DNA of 64,000 nt from an uncultured Butyricicoccus sp. Lineage in GTDB: Bacteria; Bacillota; Clostridia; Oscillospirales; Butyricicoccaceae. Made by a program: the position numbers and the translations under genes. Shown in pieces: positions 28,514-38,186 of the stretch. Every line of letters starts with the position of its first letter. Positions within the stretch are counted from its first letter, which is position 1. The stretch covers positions 62,001-126,000 of the forward strand of contig CALWBL010000001.1 of the NCBI GenBank assembly GCA_944376065.1, given 5' to 3'. The notes beneath the pieces are model-generated. The model worked only from the letters and a program-made list of their open reading frames with translations. It ran no database searches and was not told where the DNA came from.

Positions 28514-31306
28514 TTAACCAACAACCTCTGCACAACGACCGCAAAGAGTTGGGTGCTTTTCATTCTTGCCAACAGAATCAACATACATCCAGCAGCGTTC
28601 ACACTTATCTTCAGATGCACGTTCAATCTCAATAGAAATATCGTTTTCTGCATCGTCAAGCTCTGCATTGTAAACAACGCGCAGCTTAGATACAACAGAA
28701 AGTGCGGCAAGCTCGTCCATGGTAAGACCGCAGTTATTTAAGAAATCAGCTGTTGCCTTGCTTGCATTAACAGTAACCCAAGCCTCAAGTGGCTTACCGA
28801 TTACTTTTTCATTTCTCGCACCTTCAAGAGCCTTGTTCACTTCATCACGAAGTTCAGATAGACGACTCCACTTATCTCTTGAAGCCTCTTCCATATCATA
28901 AGCATCACAAGCATCAGCCATATCATTTAGCATGATATTACCAGTATCATCACAATCTGCATGAGGCATTGCTTTCCAGATTTCATCAGCGGTAAAGCAC
29001 AAAATTGGGGCAATCATACGAACAAGAGCGTTTAAAATATGATAAATAGTAGTCTGAGCTGCAAGACGGCTTAGGCTGTCCTTACCATCGCAGTATAATC
29101 TATCCTTAATAACATCTAAGTAGAAGTTAGACATATCAACAACGCAGAAGTTATGAATAGCATGCATAACTGTGTGGAATTCATAAGCATCATAACCCTT
29201 GCGAACACGAGTTACAAGGTCATTAAGTTTCATAAGTGCCCATTTGTCAAGCTCTGGCAGCTTTTCATATGGCACAAGCTGAGAAAGTTCAAATCCCTGA
29301 AGATTGCCAAGGATGTAACGAGCAGTGTTGCGAATCTTTAGATAATTTTGTGACAGATGCTTAAACATATCCTTAGAGATACGCATATCTTGGCGGTAAT
29401 CAGCAGATGCAACCCACAGACGAAGAATATCTGCACCATACTGCTCAGTAAGCTCCTGAGGGCTGATCCCATTACCAGCAGACTTGGACATCTTTTGACG
29501 CTCTTCATCTACAATCATACCATGGGTTATAACAGTCTTATATGGAGCAATACCCTTTGTAGCAATAGCAGTAAGCATAGATGACTGGAACCAACCGCGG
29601 TACTGGTCATTACCCTCAAGGTAAACATCTACTGGAATTGGCTGACCTTCACGCTCACCAATAACAGCAGCCCAGCTGGAACCAGAATCAAACCATACGT
29701 CCATGGTATCGGTTTCCTTATCAAAGTTACCGCATCCACATTCGCACTTAATACCATCAGGTAACATTTCAGATGCGTCCATTTCAAACCAGCAGTTAGA
29801 GCCATGCTCCTTAAACAGCTTGGAAACAATTTCGATTGTCTGCTCGTTTACAAGTGGCTTACCGCAATCCTTACAAATAAAGATTGGAATTGGAACACCC
29901 CAAATACGTTGACGAGAAATACACCAGTCGGAACGCTCCTGAATCATAGAAGTCATACGTTCTTCGCCCCAACCTGGCAACCAAGTGATTTGATGGCAAG
30001 CCTTAACAGCATCTTCTTTTAGTGCATCAACGGAGCAGAACCACTGCTCTGTTGCACGGAAGATAATAGGATTTTTGCAACGCCAGCAGTGTGGATAGCT
30101 ATGCTCAATTTCCTCAATAGCTAGCAGAGCATTGCAAGCCTTTAAATCATCAAGAATAACTGGAGTGGTCTTTTCGTAGTACATACCAGCATACTTACCT
30201 GCATCTTCAGTTGCATAACCCTTACCATCAACAGGAACAATAATATCAATTTTATACTTCTGACAAACGGTAAAGTCCTCTGCACCGAAACCTGGAGCTG
30301 TATGTACACAACCAGTACCAGCATCTAAAGTTACATGCTCGCCACAGATAACAACACTTTCACGGTCCATAATAGGGTGTTTGGTTTTAATCATTTCAAG
30401 GTCAGAGCCTAGAACAGTGCCAAGAACCTCCCAATTTTCAATGTCTGCACTTTTCATAACAGACTTTGTAAGCTCCTTAGCAAGCACATAAACCTCACCA
30501 TTTGGAACCTTAACGAAATCATACTCGAAGGATGGATTTACAGAAATTGCAAGGTTTCCTGGTAAAGTCCAAGTAGTTGTTGTCCAAATTACAAAATATA
30601 CATTTTCAGTTGTACCGATAGCTTTAGATATAACATCCTTGTCATCGGTCACAGCAAATTTAACAAAAATAGATGAACACTTTTCATCCTGATACTCAAT
30701 TTCAGCCTCCGCAAGAGCTGTTTCATCATGAGGGCACCAGTAAACTGGTTTTAAGCCCTTATAGATATAGCCCTTTTTAGCCATTTCCCCAAAGATTTCA
30801 ATTTGCTTAGCCTCGAAATCATGTGTTAAAGTGAGATAAGGACGCTCCCATTCACCCATTACACCCAGACGCTTAAATTGTTCCCTCTGAGTATCAACAT
30901 GCTTACGAGCAAATTCTTCACACTTTTTACGAAATTCACTTACAGAAACCTTGTCTCTATCCATACCATAAGCCTTAATAGCTTGGCGTTCGATTGGCAG
31001 ACCATGAGTGTCCCAACCTGGAATATATGGAGCCTTAAAGCCTGCCATATTTTTATAACGCACAATAAAGTCCTTTAAAACTTTATTAAGCGCATGACCC
31101 ATATGCAAGTTACCATTTGCATATGGAGGACCATCATGCAGAACAAAAAGAGGCTTGCCCTCATTTCTCTTCATTACATCATGATAAAGTTTGTTTTCTC
31201 CCTGCTGCCAGCCTTCAAGAAAAGCTGGTTCACGCTTTGGCAGACCTGCACGCATCGGAAAATCCGTTTTAGGCAGGTTAATTGTTGCATTGTAATCCTG
31301 CGGCAT
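28514..31306 (-). CDS. ileS: Isoleucyl-tRNA synthetase
   Basis: Charges tRNA-Ile. The 930-residue class I enzyme has HMGH (in YANGNLHMGHALNK, around 60), the editing domain with TWTLPGN, KMSKS (RQKMSKSAGN, around 600), and a C-terminal zinc finger CERCWMYVDS...LCGRC. Length fits the bacterial type. There is no room for a T-box in the 43 bases to divIVA, so it depends on the upstream operon. This contrasts with thrS. Confidence 0.97.
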   Translation of the reverse strand: MPQDYNATINLPKTDFPMRAGLPKREPAFLEGWQQGENKLYHDVMKRNEGKPLFVLHDGPPYANGNLHMGHALNKVLKDFIVRYKNMAGFKAPYIPGWDTHGLPIERQAIKAYGMDRDKVSVSEFRKKCEEFARKHVDTQREQFKRLGVMGEWERPYLTLTHDFEAKQIEIFGEMAKKGYIYKGLKPVYWCPHDETALAEAEIEYQDEKCSSIFVKFAVTDDKDVISKAIGTTENVYFVIWTTTTWTLPGNLAISVNPSFEYDFVKVPNGEVYVLAKELTKSVMKSADIENWEVLGTVLGSDLEMIKTKHPIMDRESVVICGEHVTLDAGTGCVHTAPGFGAEDFTVCQKYKIDIIVPVDGKGYATEDAGKYAGMYYEKTTPVILDDLKACNALLAIEEIEHSYPHCWRCKNPIIFRATEQWFCSVDALKEDAVKACHQITWLPGWGEERMTSMIQERSDWCISRQRIWGVPIPIFICKDCGKPLVNEQTIEIVSKLFKEHGSNCWFEMDASEMLPDGIKCECGCGNFDKETDTMDVWFDSGSSWAAVIGEREGQPIPVDVYLEGNDQYRGWFQSSMLTAIATKGIAPYKTVITHGMIVDEERQKMSKSAGNGISPQELTEQYGADILRLWVASADYRQDMRISKDMFKHLSQNYLKIRNTARYILGNLQGFELSQLVPYEKLPELDKWALMKLNDLVTRVRKGYDAYEFHTVMHAIHNFCVVDMSNFYLDVIKDRLYCDGKDSLSRLAAQTTIYHILNALVRMIAPILCFTADEIWKAMPHADCDDTGNIMLNDMADACDAYDMEEASRDKWSRLSELRDEVNKALEGARNEKVIGKPLEAWVTVNASKATADFLNNCGLTMDELAALSVVSKLRVVYNAELDDAENDISIEIERASEDKCERCWMYVDSVGKNEKHPTLCGRCAEVVG

Positions 31307-31349
31307 TGTACCGTTTCATTCCTTTCATGGTTTCTATCTTAGAAAAGTA

Positions 31350-32066
31350 TTACTTTTCAGCCTGCTCACTGCTTGTGAGCGGAACTTCCATTATTTTAAA
31401 TCGACCGTCTTTTTTTCTACTATTTGACAGATTTTTGCGGTCTTGCTCAGTAAAACGCTGAGTGTCTTCAAATTTTTCTGATTCAGTATATTCTTTTTTA
31501 TCATACTCATGCTGTTCATAGTTTTCCTCTTGTTCTGGCTCTGTCATATTGATAGGCTCTGTATTCATACTAATAGGCTCTGTTGGATAAGCTGCTGCAT
31601 TTTCCTGAATAAGAATATCAGAAGCAGAAAGAGCTACAAGCGACTTGAGTTGTTCCTCATAAACAGCAGAAAGCTGAGCTACAAACTCTGCATTTTTAGC
31701 TTTTGCCTCTTCAAGGCGTTTGCTTTCTGTTGCTATTTGTATACGATAATTTTCTATTCTAGTTTCAGCTTCATTTCTAGCGGTTGTTAGCAGCTGCTCG
31801 GCCTCGGTTTTGGATTTTTCAAGTGTTTCTTGAGCTATATTTTGCGCAGAAACTAATGCACGACGCATACCATCTTCAACGCTGCGGTACTCCTCAATTT
31901 TATCTACAAGCACCTTCATTTTAGATTTAAGTGCTGCATTTTCTTTTTGAACAGCAGCGATAGTTTCGGTTATTTTTTCCATAAACTCATCTACGCTTTT
32001 CATATCATAACCGCCAAAAACGGCTTTTTCAAAGCTCATGGCCTGTATTTCCTGAACAGTCAGCAT
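31350..32066 (-). CDS. divIVA: DivIVA-like coiled-coil cell-division protein
   Basis: Binds curved membrane at division sites and poles. The 238 residues start with the lipid-binding DivIVA segment (MSFEKAVFGGYDMKSVDEFM), followed by long coiled coil (about 30-150, heptad-rich with KSKTEAEQLLTTARNEAETR) and an acidic, Glu-rich tail. AGGAGGG is ten bases upstream. It is the last gene of the ylm cluster. A small GC-rich hairpin (32099-32119) separates it from ylmG, without a clear T-run. Confidence 0.9.
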   Translation of the reverse strand: MLTVQEIQAMSFEKAVFGGYDMKSVDEFMEKITETIAAVQKENAALKSKMKVLVDKIEEYRSVEDGMRRALVSAQNIAQETLEKSKTEAEQLLTTARNEAETRIENYRIQIATESKRLEEAKAKNAEFVAQLSAVYEEQLKSLVALSASDILIQENAAAYPTEPISMNTEPINMTEPEQEENYEQHEYDKKEYTESEKFEDTQRFTEQDRKNLSNSRKKDGRFKIMEVPLTSSEQAEK

Positions 32067-32137
32067 ATCAAGTTATCCCTCCTATTTATAAGACAAATGG
32101 TCGGAGAGTTCCCCCGACCTTAGCTTAAGCATTTTCG

Positions 32138-32407
32138 TTAGTAAAAGCTGTACAGCATTACCTGAATAAGTTCAAGCATGATAAATGTACAGAAAAATGC
32201 CAAGTCAATCGGCATCATGCGTATGCTTGGAATGCGGTTTAGCAGCCCTCTTATTGGCATAATGACCGGTTCTGTCACCATATACAAAAACTCTGCAATG
32301 GACGAATTCTGCATTTGAGGAAACCAAGAGAAAATAGCCCTTGCAAACATCATAAACTGCAAAAGTCGTATAAGCGTTGATACAATTTCAATCAAAAAAT
32401 AAATCAC
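32138..32407 (-). CDS. ylmG: YggT/YlmG-family membrane protein
   Basis: An 89-residue protein with two membrane helices (about 5-28 and 68-88) and the central signature TEPVIMPIRGLLNRIPS of the YggT family, which is linked to cell division and, in chloroplasts, to nucleoid partitioning. It begins with GTG, five bases after the sepF stop, and has no visible ribosome site. Translation is therefore probably coupled to sepF. Confidence 0.9.
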   Translation of the reverse strand: MIYFLIEIVSTLIRLLQFMMFARAIFSWFPQMQNSSIAEFLYMVTEPVIMPIRGLLNRIPSIRMMPIDLAFFCTFIMLELIQVMLYSFY

Positions 32408-32412
32408 GATAA

Positions 32413-32937
32413 TTATAGATACAAGCCGTTGCTTTCAAGCTCATCAATAAGATCACCCAAAATATCAACATTATAAGGGGTGATAATGTAAGTGCTATTT
32501 GCAACACGCTTGATTTTCCCTTCATTTGCATAAGCTACACCGCTCAAGAAATCCACCAGACGGCGAGCCACTTCCTTATTAGTTTGCTCAAGATTTAAAA
32601 CAACTGTACGCTTATCCTTAAGATGATCTGCAATTTCGGCTGCATTTTCAAATCTATCAGGTTTTACAAGCACAACTGCAAGCTGAGCTGTAGAGTGCAT
32701 ACTAACCACCTTACTGTTTTGTCTTTGAGAATCTGCATTTGCATTATTGTATGAATATGAATCTTCTTGGGCAGCTTGTTGCTGAGGCTGTTGATTTATA
32801 TTTTGAGCAGTCTGTTGCTGTTGCTGATATGCAGCAGCTTGTTGGGGCTGTGGTTGAGTGTTCGGTGAGTAATCGTCGTATTCGTCCTCCATATCGTCAC
32901 CTTTTACCCAATCTAAAAATCCCTTTAGAGATGCCAT
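32413..32937 (-). CDS. sepF: SepF, FtsZ-associated division protein
   Basis: Tethers and bundles FtsZ at the membrane. The 174 residues begin with the amphipathic membrane anchor MASLKGFLDWV, then have a long Gln/Asn-rich linker (about 28-75), then the conserved C-terminal domain with VVLNLEQTNKEVARRLVDFLSG. The linker is longer and more Gln-rich than in Bacillus. GGAGG is ten bases upstream. Confidence 0.95.
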   Translation of the reverse strand: MASLKGFLDWVKGDDMEDEYDDYSPNTQPQPQQAAAYQQQQQTAQNINQQPQQQAAQEDSYSYNNANADSQRQNSKVVSMHSTAQLAVVLVKPDRFENAAEIADHLKDKRTVVLNLEQTNKEVARRLVDFLSGVAYANEGKIKRVANSTYIITPYNVDILGDLIDELESNGLYL

Positions 32938-32971
32938 TCTATTATTTCCTCCTTAACGGCCTAAATCCGTT

Positions 32972-33685
32972 TTACTTCTTCATATATGGACGGGCTCCAA
33001 AGATTGCAGTGCCAACACGAACCATATTGGAGCCACACAAAATAGCGTCCTCAAAATCGCCGGACATACCCATTGATAAAAAGTCCATGGATACATTATC
33101 GTATTTTTTTTGCGATATGTCAATAAACAGTTCTCGCATTTTATCAAAATGACACAAATTTTCCCCAGCAAAATGAGAAATTGGCGGAATTGCCATGAGT
33201 CCTCTAATATGTATACCATTTAAATTGCACAAATTTTCCATAATTTGGGGTAGCTGTTCTGGAGGTATCCCACTTTTTGACGTTTCACCTGCTATATTGA
33301 TTTCCAGCAAAATATCCTGACAAAAGCCTTTGTTTTGTGCCTGCTTTGCAATAACATTAGCCAATTTTTCTGAGTCAACCGATTGAATAAGGCTTACTTT
33401 TCCCATTAAAAATTTAACTTTATTGCTTTGTAGTGTGCCTATAAAATGTAAATCTGAGCCCTCATAAGCGTTTTGGTCATATTTTTCAATTAGCTCTTGT
33501 ACTCTATTTTCACCCGCTATTTTAATTCCTGCTTTAATAGCCTGTTTTACACGCTCTGCATTATTCATTTTAGTTGCTGCAACCAAATGAATATCATCTG
33601 CATTTCGCCCTGCTTTCTTTGCGGCTTGCTCTATACGCTCTTTTACAATATGCACATTTTCATTTATTATTTCTTGCTCTGTCAT
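32972..33685 (-). CDS. ylmE: YggS/PROSC-family PLP homeostasis protein
   Basis: Binds pyridoxal 5'-phosphate and balances its level; no enzyme activity is known. The 237-residue TIM barrel has the PLP lysine in HLVAATKMNN (Lys near 38) and the later GMSGDFEDAILCGSNMVRVG phosphate loop, cited here as GMSGDFEDAI. It is the usual neighbour of sepF. It overlaps the HlyD-like gene by four bases (ATGA). Confidence 0.94.
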   Translation of the reverse strand: MTEQEIINENVHIVKERIEQAAKKAGRNADDIHLVAATKMNNAERVKQAIKAGIKIAGENRVQELIEKYDQNAYEGSDLHFIGTLQSNKVKFLMGKVSLIQSVDSEKLANVIAKQAQNKGFCQDILLEINIAGETSKSGIPPEQLPQIMENLCNLNGIHIRGLMAIPPISHFAGENLCHFDKMRELFIDISQKKYDNVSMDFLSMGMSGDFEDAILCGSNMVRVGTAIFGARPYMKK

Positions 33686-34926
33686 TTTATCACCTTCAAA
33701 TCTTCCAGATCTCGTCCCTTGACTATTATACTATCACCTACAACAAGCCCAGTATTTTCGACTGTTGTACCTTGCTTAACCACATAATAATCGCTAGTTT
33801 CATACAGAACCTCAATCGCTTTAAATCTGCTTAGTGAATCTGGCAGGATATAAACTCCTTGAGTGGCGTTTCCATTACTATCTGTTTTTATTCTTACTGC
33901 ACTCTTTGGAACTTTTATTCCTGTATATATTTTCTTTATTACTTCGACCGATTGATAACGCATACTGAGGATTTCAGGTGTAATCTCCATACCACTTATA
34001 ATTAAAAGAGCTTTTCCATTATTTTTTTCTTTTCTTATATCCTCAACATTGACTGAAATATCACTGCTAACCTGTGCAAATCCAAGAAGCAGAGAATCCC
34101 CAACCGATAAATTTTCAATATCTTCTTGTGAAACAGACATTGCAAAGTACCAGCGAAAATCCTGTACTATTTTTCCAAGGTTGTTTGATGATGTGCTGCT
34201 TATCTTATTTGGGTCAAGATTTTCAAGCTCAGATGCTGTCATAGTTTCAAGAGAATCTATTGTAAGCTGTGTTTCAAACCCATCTACCACTTCTGAGAAA
34301 TAACCTGCTGCTGGAGATGCTATTGTTATACTGCCACCTCCTATTTGTTGCTGCAAATAGTTTCTTTCGGACTCAAGTGCCTGAGCTTGTCCAAGCAGTA
34401 CATCTTTATCAATAGAGCCAATTCCTCTACGCAAACATAGATTTCTCAGCTCTGTAACACTAGATTGCATACCAGAAACTGTACTTTGCTGCATCGCCAA
34501 AGAAAGCTCAGAAATTTTTGTTGTTATCATGCTTTCTATCTTAACTGAATCACTTCCACTTGTTATCATTTGTGCTGCACTATTTAGCAGTGCTATTTGG
34601 TCATCAAGCACACTAATCTTTTGGCTGTTTTCTAGTGCCTGGGTGCTTGAATATACAACTGCAAGTGCTGCACTTTTCTGGACTTTATCGCCGACTTGCA
34701 CTATATGTTTAACAGTGTCACCAGTTGTACCTTGAACCACAACTTCATTTCTAAAAAACCAGCCATCAGCCATAAATGAATCATTTACTGTAATTTTTAC
34801 TGCGGTTTGGGTTTCGGTTCGGTTTACAGCAATCTGCCATATTATTACAGCAAGCATAATCATACCAAACACTATAAATCCTAAACGGCGGTAATTTATT
34901 TTCTTTTTACCTTTTAAATCAATCAT
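33682..34926 (-). CDS. HlyD-like membrane-anchored adaptor protein
   Basis: A 414-residue protein with a short basic N-terminus, one membrane helix (about 14-32), an extracytoplasmic lipoyl/biotinyl-like half (TVKHIVQVGDKVQKSAALAVVYS), a helical section (85-190), a second half-motif (ASPAAGYFSEVVDGFE) and a beta-rich C-terminus. This is the layout of HlyD-family adaptors. No transporter gene is adjacent. It sits between hfq and ylmE, a position seen in other Clostridia, which suggests a cell-envelope or division role. The ribosome site is weak. Confidence 0.75.
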   Translation of the reverse strand: MIDLKGKKKINYRRLGFIVFGMIMLAVIIWQIAVNRTETQTAVKITVNDSFMADGWFFRNEVVVQGTTGDTVKHIVQVGDKVQKSAALAVVYSSTQALENSQKISVLDDQIALLNSAAQMITSGSDSVKIESMITTKISELSLAMQQSTVSGMQSSVTELRNLCLRRGIGSIDKDVLLGQAQALESERNYLQQQIGGGSITIASPAAGYFSEVVDGFETQLTIDSLETMTASELENLDPNKISSTSSNNLGKIVQDFRWYFAMSVSQEDIENLSVGDSLLLGFAQVSSDISVNVEDIRKEKNNGKALLIISGMEITPEILSMRYQSVEVIKKIYTGIKVPKSAVRIKTDSNGNATQGVYILPDSLSRFKAIEVLYETSDYYVVKQGTTVENTGLVVGDSIIVKGRDLEDLKVIK

Positions 34927-34956
34927 AATCCATCATAAACGCAGATGAAAAACTAC

Positions 34957-35193
34957 TTATTTTTCATCTTTCCTTGTGTAAAATTCCACTCGATGCTGTG
35001 GAACAACAGTAGATATTGCGTGTTTATAAATCATCTGCTGCTTTCCTTCAACCTCGAAAATAACAACAAAGCTGTCAAAACCACGAACTATTCCACGCAT
35101 TTGAAAGCCATTCATTAAGAATAATGTAACTGGCTGTGCCTGCTGTCTAACCACGTTTAAAAAAGCGTCCTGTAAATTGATTTCTGTTTTCAT
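34957..35193 (-). CDS. hfq: Hfq RNA chaperone
   Basis: A hexameric Sm-like RNA chaperone. The 78 residues show Sm1 ([21 protein letters not shown], cited as NLQDAFLN and VTLFLMNG) and Sm2 ([10 protein letters not shown]), with Gln8 at the usual site. The sequence is close in length to the Bacillus form, without the long C-terminal tail of enterobacteria. GGAGG precedes the ATG. It follows miaA, a conserved order. Confidence 0.96.
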   Translation of the reverse strand: MKTEINLQDAFLNVVRQQAQPVTLFLMNGFQMRGIVRGFDSFVVIFEVEGKQQMIYKHAISTVVPQHRVEFYTRKDEK

Positions 35194-35226
35194 GATATTC
35201 CTCCGAATTTCTAATTTATGGAAATA

Positions 35227-36168
35227 TCATAACCCAGCCTCTAGTAAAAATTTTGTCGAACTGCGGAAAACATCGTCAAAACTTGAGCTGGAATCATAAT
35301 TTATCCAGTGAATTGAGCTGTCACGTTTGAGCCATGTCAGTTGACGCTTTGCATAATTTCTTGAATGCCTTTTTAAAATCTCCACACATTCTTCAAGACT
35401 GCTTTGACCATTTAAGTATGGTAAAAACTCTTTATATCCTATCGCTTGCATTGCTGTTGTGCTTAGTTTTTCTCCATCAAACACATGTTTTACCTCATTA
35501 AGCAAACCTTCTTTAAGCATAATATCAACACGATTATTTATTCGTTTATAAAGAATCTCTCTATCAGACGGGCAAACTCCAATTTTAAAAGCCTTATATT
35601 TAGGCTCTGGACGCTTATTTTTAGCGTTCATTTCATTTATGGTCATTCCAGTCTGATTATAAACTTCAATAGCTCTAATAACACGTTTTCTGTTGTTTGG
35701 GTGAAGTCTTTCAGCACTTATAGGGTCAATTTCTCGAAGTTTATTATGAAGTTCCTCATTTCCATACTCATTTGCGAAGTTTTCAAGCTCTACACGAAGT
35801 TTTGTATCTGTTTCATTGCCTGAAAATGTGCTGCATTCTATAAGCGAATCCATATAAAGCCCTGTTCCGCCTACTACAATAGGAATTTTCCCTCTTGAAA
35901 GTATATCTTGAGCAATTTTATCTGCAATCTCGGTATAACGAGCCACAGAAAAATCTTCACCCTTTTCACAAATATCAAACATATGGTGAACTATGCCTTT
36001 ACGCTCTGCCATACTTGGTTTTGCTGTACCGATATCCATACCCTTATAAATCTGCATTGAATCGGCGGAGATAATTTCTGTTTGCCTTTGTTTAGCAAGT
36101 TCAACAGATAATGCAGTTTTTCCGCTTGCTGTTGGGCCTACTATGCATATAAGCTGATTTTCTGTCAT
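35227..36168 (-). CDS. miaA: tRNA dimethylallyltransferase
   Basis: Adds the isopentenyl group to A37 of tRNAs that read UNN codons. The 313 residues have the P-loop GPTASGKTALS (10-20), DSMQIYKGMDIGTAKP, and GGTGLYMDSLI. MiaB, in the same run of genes, then adds the methylthio group to the same base. The ATG follows mutL by 13 bases. Confidence 0.96.
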   Translation of the reverse strand: MTENQLICIVGPTASGKTALSVELAKQRQTEIISADSMQIYKGMDIGTAKPSMAERKGIVHHMFDICEKGEDFSVARYTEIADKIAQDILSRGKIPIVVGGTGLYMDSLIECSTFSGNETDTKLRVELENFANEYGNEELHNKLREIDPISAERLHPNNRKRVIRAIEVYNQTGMTINEMNAKNKRPEPKYKAFKIGVCPSDREILYKRINNRVDIMLKEGLLNEVKHVFDGEKLSTTAMQAIGYKEFLPYLNGQSSLEECVEILKRHSRNYAKRQLTWLKRDSSIHWINYDSSSSFDDVFRSSTKFLLEAGL

Positions 36169-36181
36169 AAATTACCTTCTT

Positions 36182-38182
36182 TTATTGATTTACACGCTTA
36201 AATAATTTATCAATTTCATATTTTGTAAGTCTAACCATAACAGGTCTTCCATGAGGGCAACAAGCAATTTCATTATTCCCTATAACACGGTCAAAAAGCT
36301 GTTGCATTTCAATTCTATTTGTGGATTTACCCGCTTTAATTGCCGCCTTACATGCTACCATATGAATTAAATCATCAAATTCATCTGGTGTTGGCGAGCG
36401 ATGGTTTAATAATTTTTCAGCTATTTCCACAAGCGTTTGACCGATATCAGCAGCATCAATATAGGCTGGAACCGCACGAACAGCAAAACTTTTTTCACCA
36501 AAAACAGAAACATCAAAACCGAGTTTAACCAATATTTCCCTGTTTTCTTTTAAAACTTCAAACTCAGTAGCATTCATTTCAGCTATATAAGGTGTTAAAA
36601 GCTGCTGAATTGGCATTTCTGTTTTTCTTTTAAGCTCATTAAACAGTATGCGCTCATGAGCCGCGTGTTTATCAAGCAGAATAAATCCATCTTTATCCTC
36701 AGCTACAATATAAGTGTTAAATGCCTCACCTATAACTTTAACAGTTGATTTAAAATCTAAGTGTTTTATTTGTATATCCTGCTGCTTTGTTTGTGTTTGA
36801 TTTAATTTATTCTGATTTATAGGCTGACTTTCAGGCACGAGTTCAGTTTCATACTCTATTTTAGTATCTGAAAACTCTGCTTTCGGGTCAAACGAGCAAA
36901 CTTTTAAATCTGATATATCAAAATCATCATCACAATCAATTATAGGCGGTTTAAAGCTATTTGGCAATTTAACTTTGCGAAGACTAAACAGTGGATTTTT
37001 AACGTTTAAAGTATCCTTTTCTATATTTATCTGTTTTTGTTCTAATCCAGTCTGTTTTTGCGGCTTAACTTCAACATCTTTGGTTGCATTTTGGGGTTTT
37101 ATATCACTTTTTATAATAGATATGGTTTGCTGATTATCGGTTAAATTGTCCTCTTTTTCTTTTGATGCCTTATGCAAGACAGGCATATTGTCATTTTGCT
37201 CAAGTGCATTTTTACAAGCAATATAGATAGTCTCAAAAACAGGTTTTTCTTGTGCAAATTTAACCTCTGTTTTAGCTGGGTGTACATTGACATCAACTAA
37301 ATTAAGCGGCAAATTCAGAAACAATGCACAGCTTGGATACTTTCCAGTTATTATTTGGTTTCTGTAAGCCTCCTCAAGTGCTGCCTGCATAAGTTTGCTT
37401 TTTATATATCTACCATTTACAAAAAAGTGCTGCATACTGCGATTTGGTCTGCACGAATGAGGTTTGGTTATATACCCCCATGCGGCAACACCTTCACGCT
37501 CAAATTTTTTTACTTCAACCATATTAGAAGTAAGTTCTCTACCAAAAACACTGAAAACAGGTGTCATCAGTTTACCATCACCAGATGTAGCAAAAACTTG
37601 CTTACCATCACGAATCATGCAAAAAGATATTTCTGGGTGTGAAAGAGCAGCATGTTCAACAACGCCTATAACATATCCAGCCTCAGTAAAATCTTTTTTT
37701 AGAAACTTCATTCTAGCTGGTGTATTAAAAAACAAATTACGAATTATTATTGTTGTTCCATCTGGACAGCCCGCATCTTCTCTATCTGTTATTTCTCCTG
37801 CTTCCAAATGCAAATGAAACCCAACAATATCATCGCGCTGTTTAGTAAATAAATCTATACGTGAAACAGATGCTATCGCCGCAAGTGCTTCTCCACGAAA
37901 ACCCAGCGTTCCAATTTTAGATAAATCATCTTCGCTTGATATTTTACTTGTAGCATGGCGTTTAAAAGCCACTGGTGCATCTTCTTTTGTCATGCCGCAA
38001 CCGTTGTCCATTATTCTAATATAAGATATTCCACCATTTTCAATTTCAACCTGTATACGGGTTGCACCAGCATCAATAGCATTTTCTATAAGCTCTTTTG
38101 CAACAGATGCTGGTCTTTCGACCACCTCACCCGCCGCAATAAGATTGGCAAGATGAGGCGAAAGCTCTTTAATCAATGACAT
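36182..38182 (-). CDS. mutL: DNA mismatch repair protein MutL
   Basis: Links MutS recognition to strand removal. The 666 residues have the GHKL ATPase N-terminus (NAIDAGATRIQVEIENGG, DNGCGM, GFRGEAL), a long charged and Gln-rich linker (about 340-480), and a C-terminal domain with the endonuclease motif DKHAAHERILFNE and the zinc-site CCPHGRP. So this is a nicking MutL, as in most bacteria that lack MutH. The ATG follows mutS by four bases. Confidence 0.96.
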   Translation of the reverse strand: MSLIKELSPHLANLIAAGEVVERPASVAKELIENAIDAGATRIQVEIENGGISYIRIMDNGCGMTKEDAPVAFKRHATSKISSEDDLSKIGTLGFRGEALAAIASVSRIDLFTKQRDDIVGFHLHLEAGEITDREDAGCPDGTTIIIRNLFFNTPARMKFLKKDFTEAGYVIGVVEHAALSHPEISFCMIRDGKQVFATSGDGKLMTPVFSVFGRELTSNMVEVKKFEREGVAAWGYITKPHSCRPNRSMQHFFVNGRYIKSKLMQAALEEAYRNQIITGKYPSCALFLNLPLNLVDVNVHPAKTEVKFAQEKPVFETIYIACKNALEQNDNMPVLHKASKEKEDNLTDNQQTISIIKSDIKPQNATKDVEVKPQKQTGLEQKQINIEKDTLNVKNPLFSLRKVKLPNSFKPPIIDCDDDFDISDLKVCSFDPKAEFSDTKIEYETELVPESQPINQNKLNQTQTKQQDIQIKHLDFKSTVKVIGEAFNTYIVAEDKDGFILLDKHAAHERILFNELKRKTEMPIQQLLTPYIAEMNATEFEVLKENREILVKLGFDVSVFGEKSFAVRAVPAYIDAADIGQTLVEIAEKLLNHRSPTPDEFDDLIHMVACKAAIKAGKSTNRIEMQQLFDRVIGNNEIACCPHGRPVMVRLTKYEIDKLFKRVNQ

Positions 38183-38186
38183 ACTT

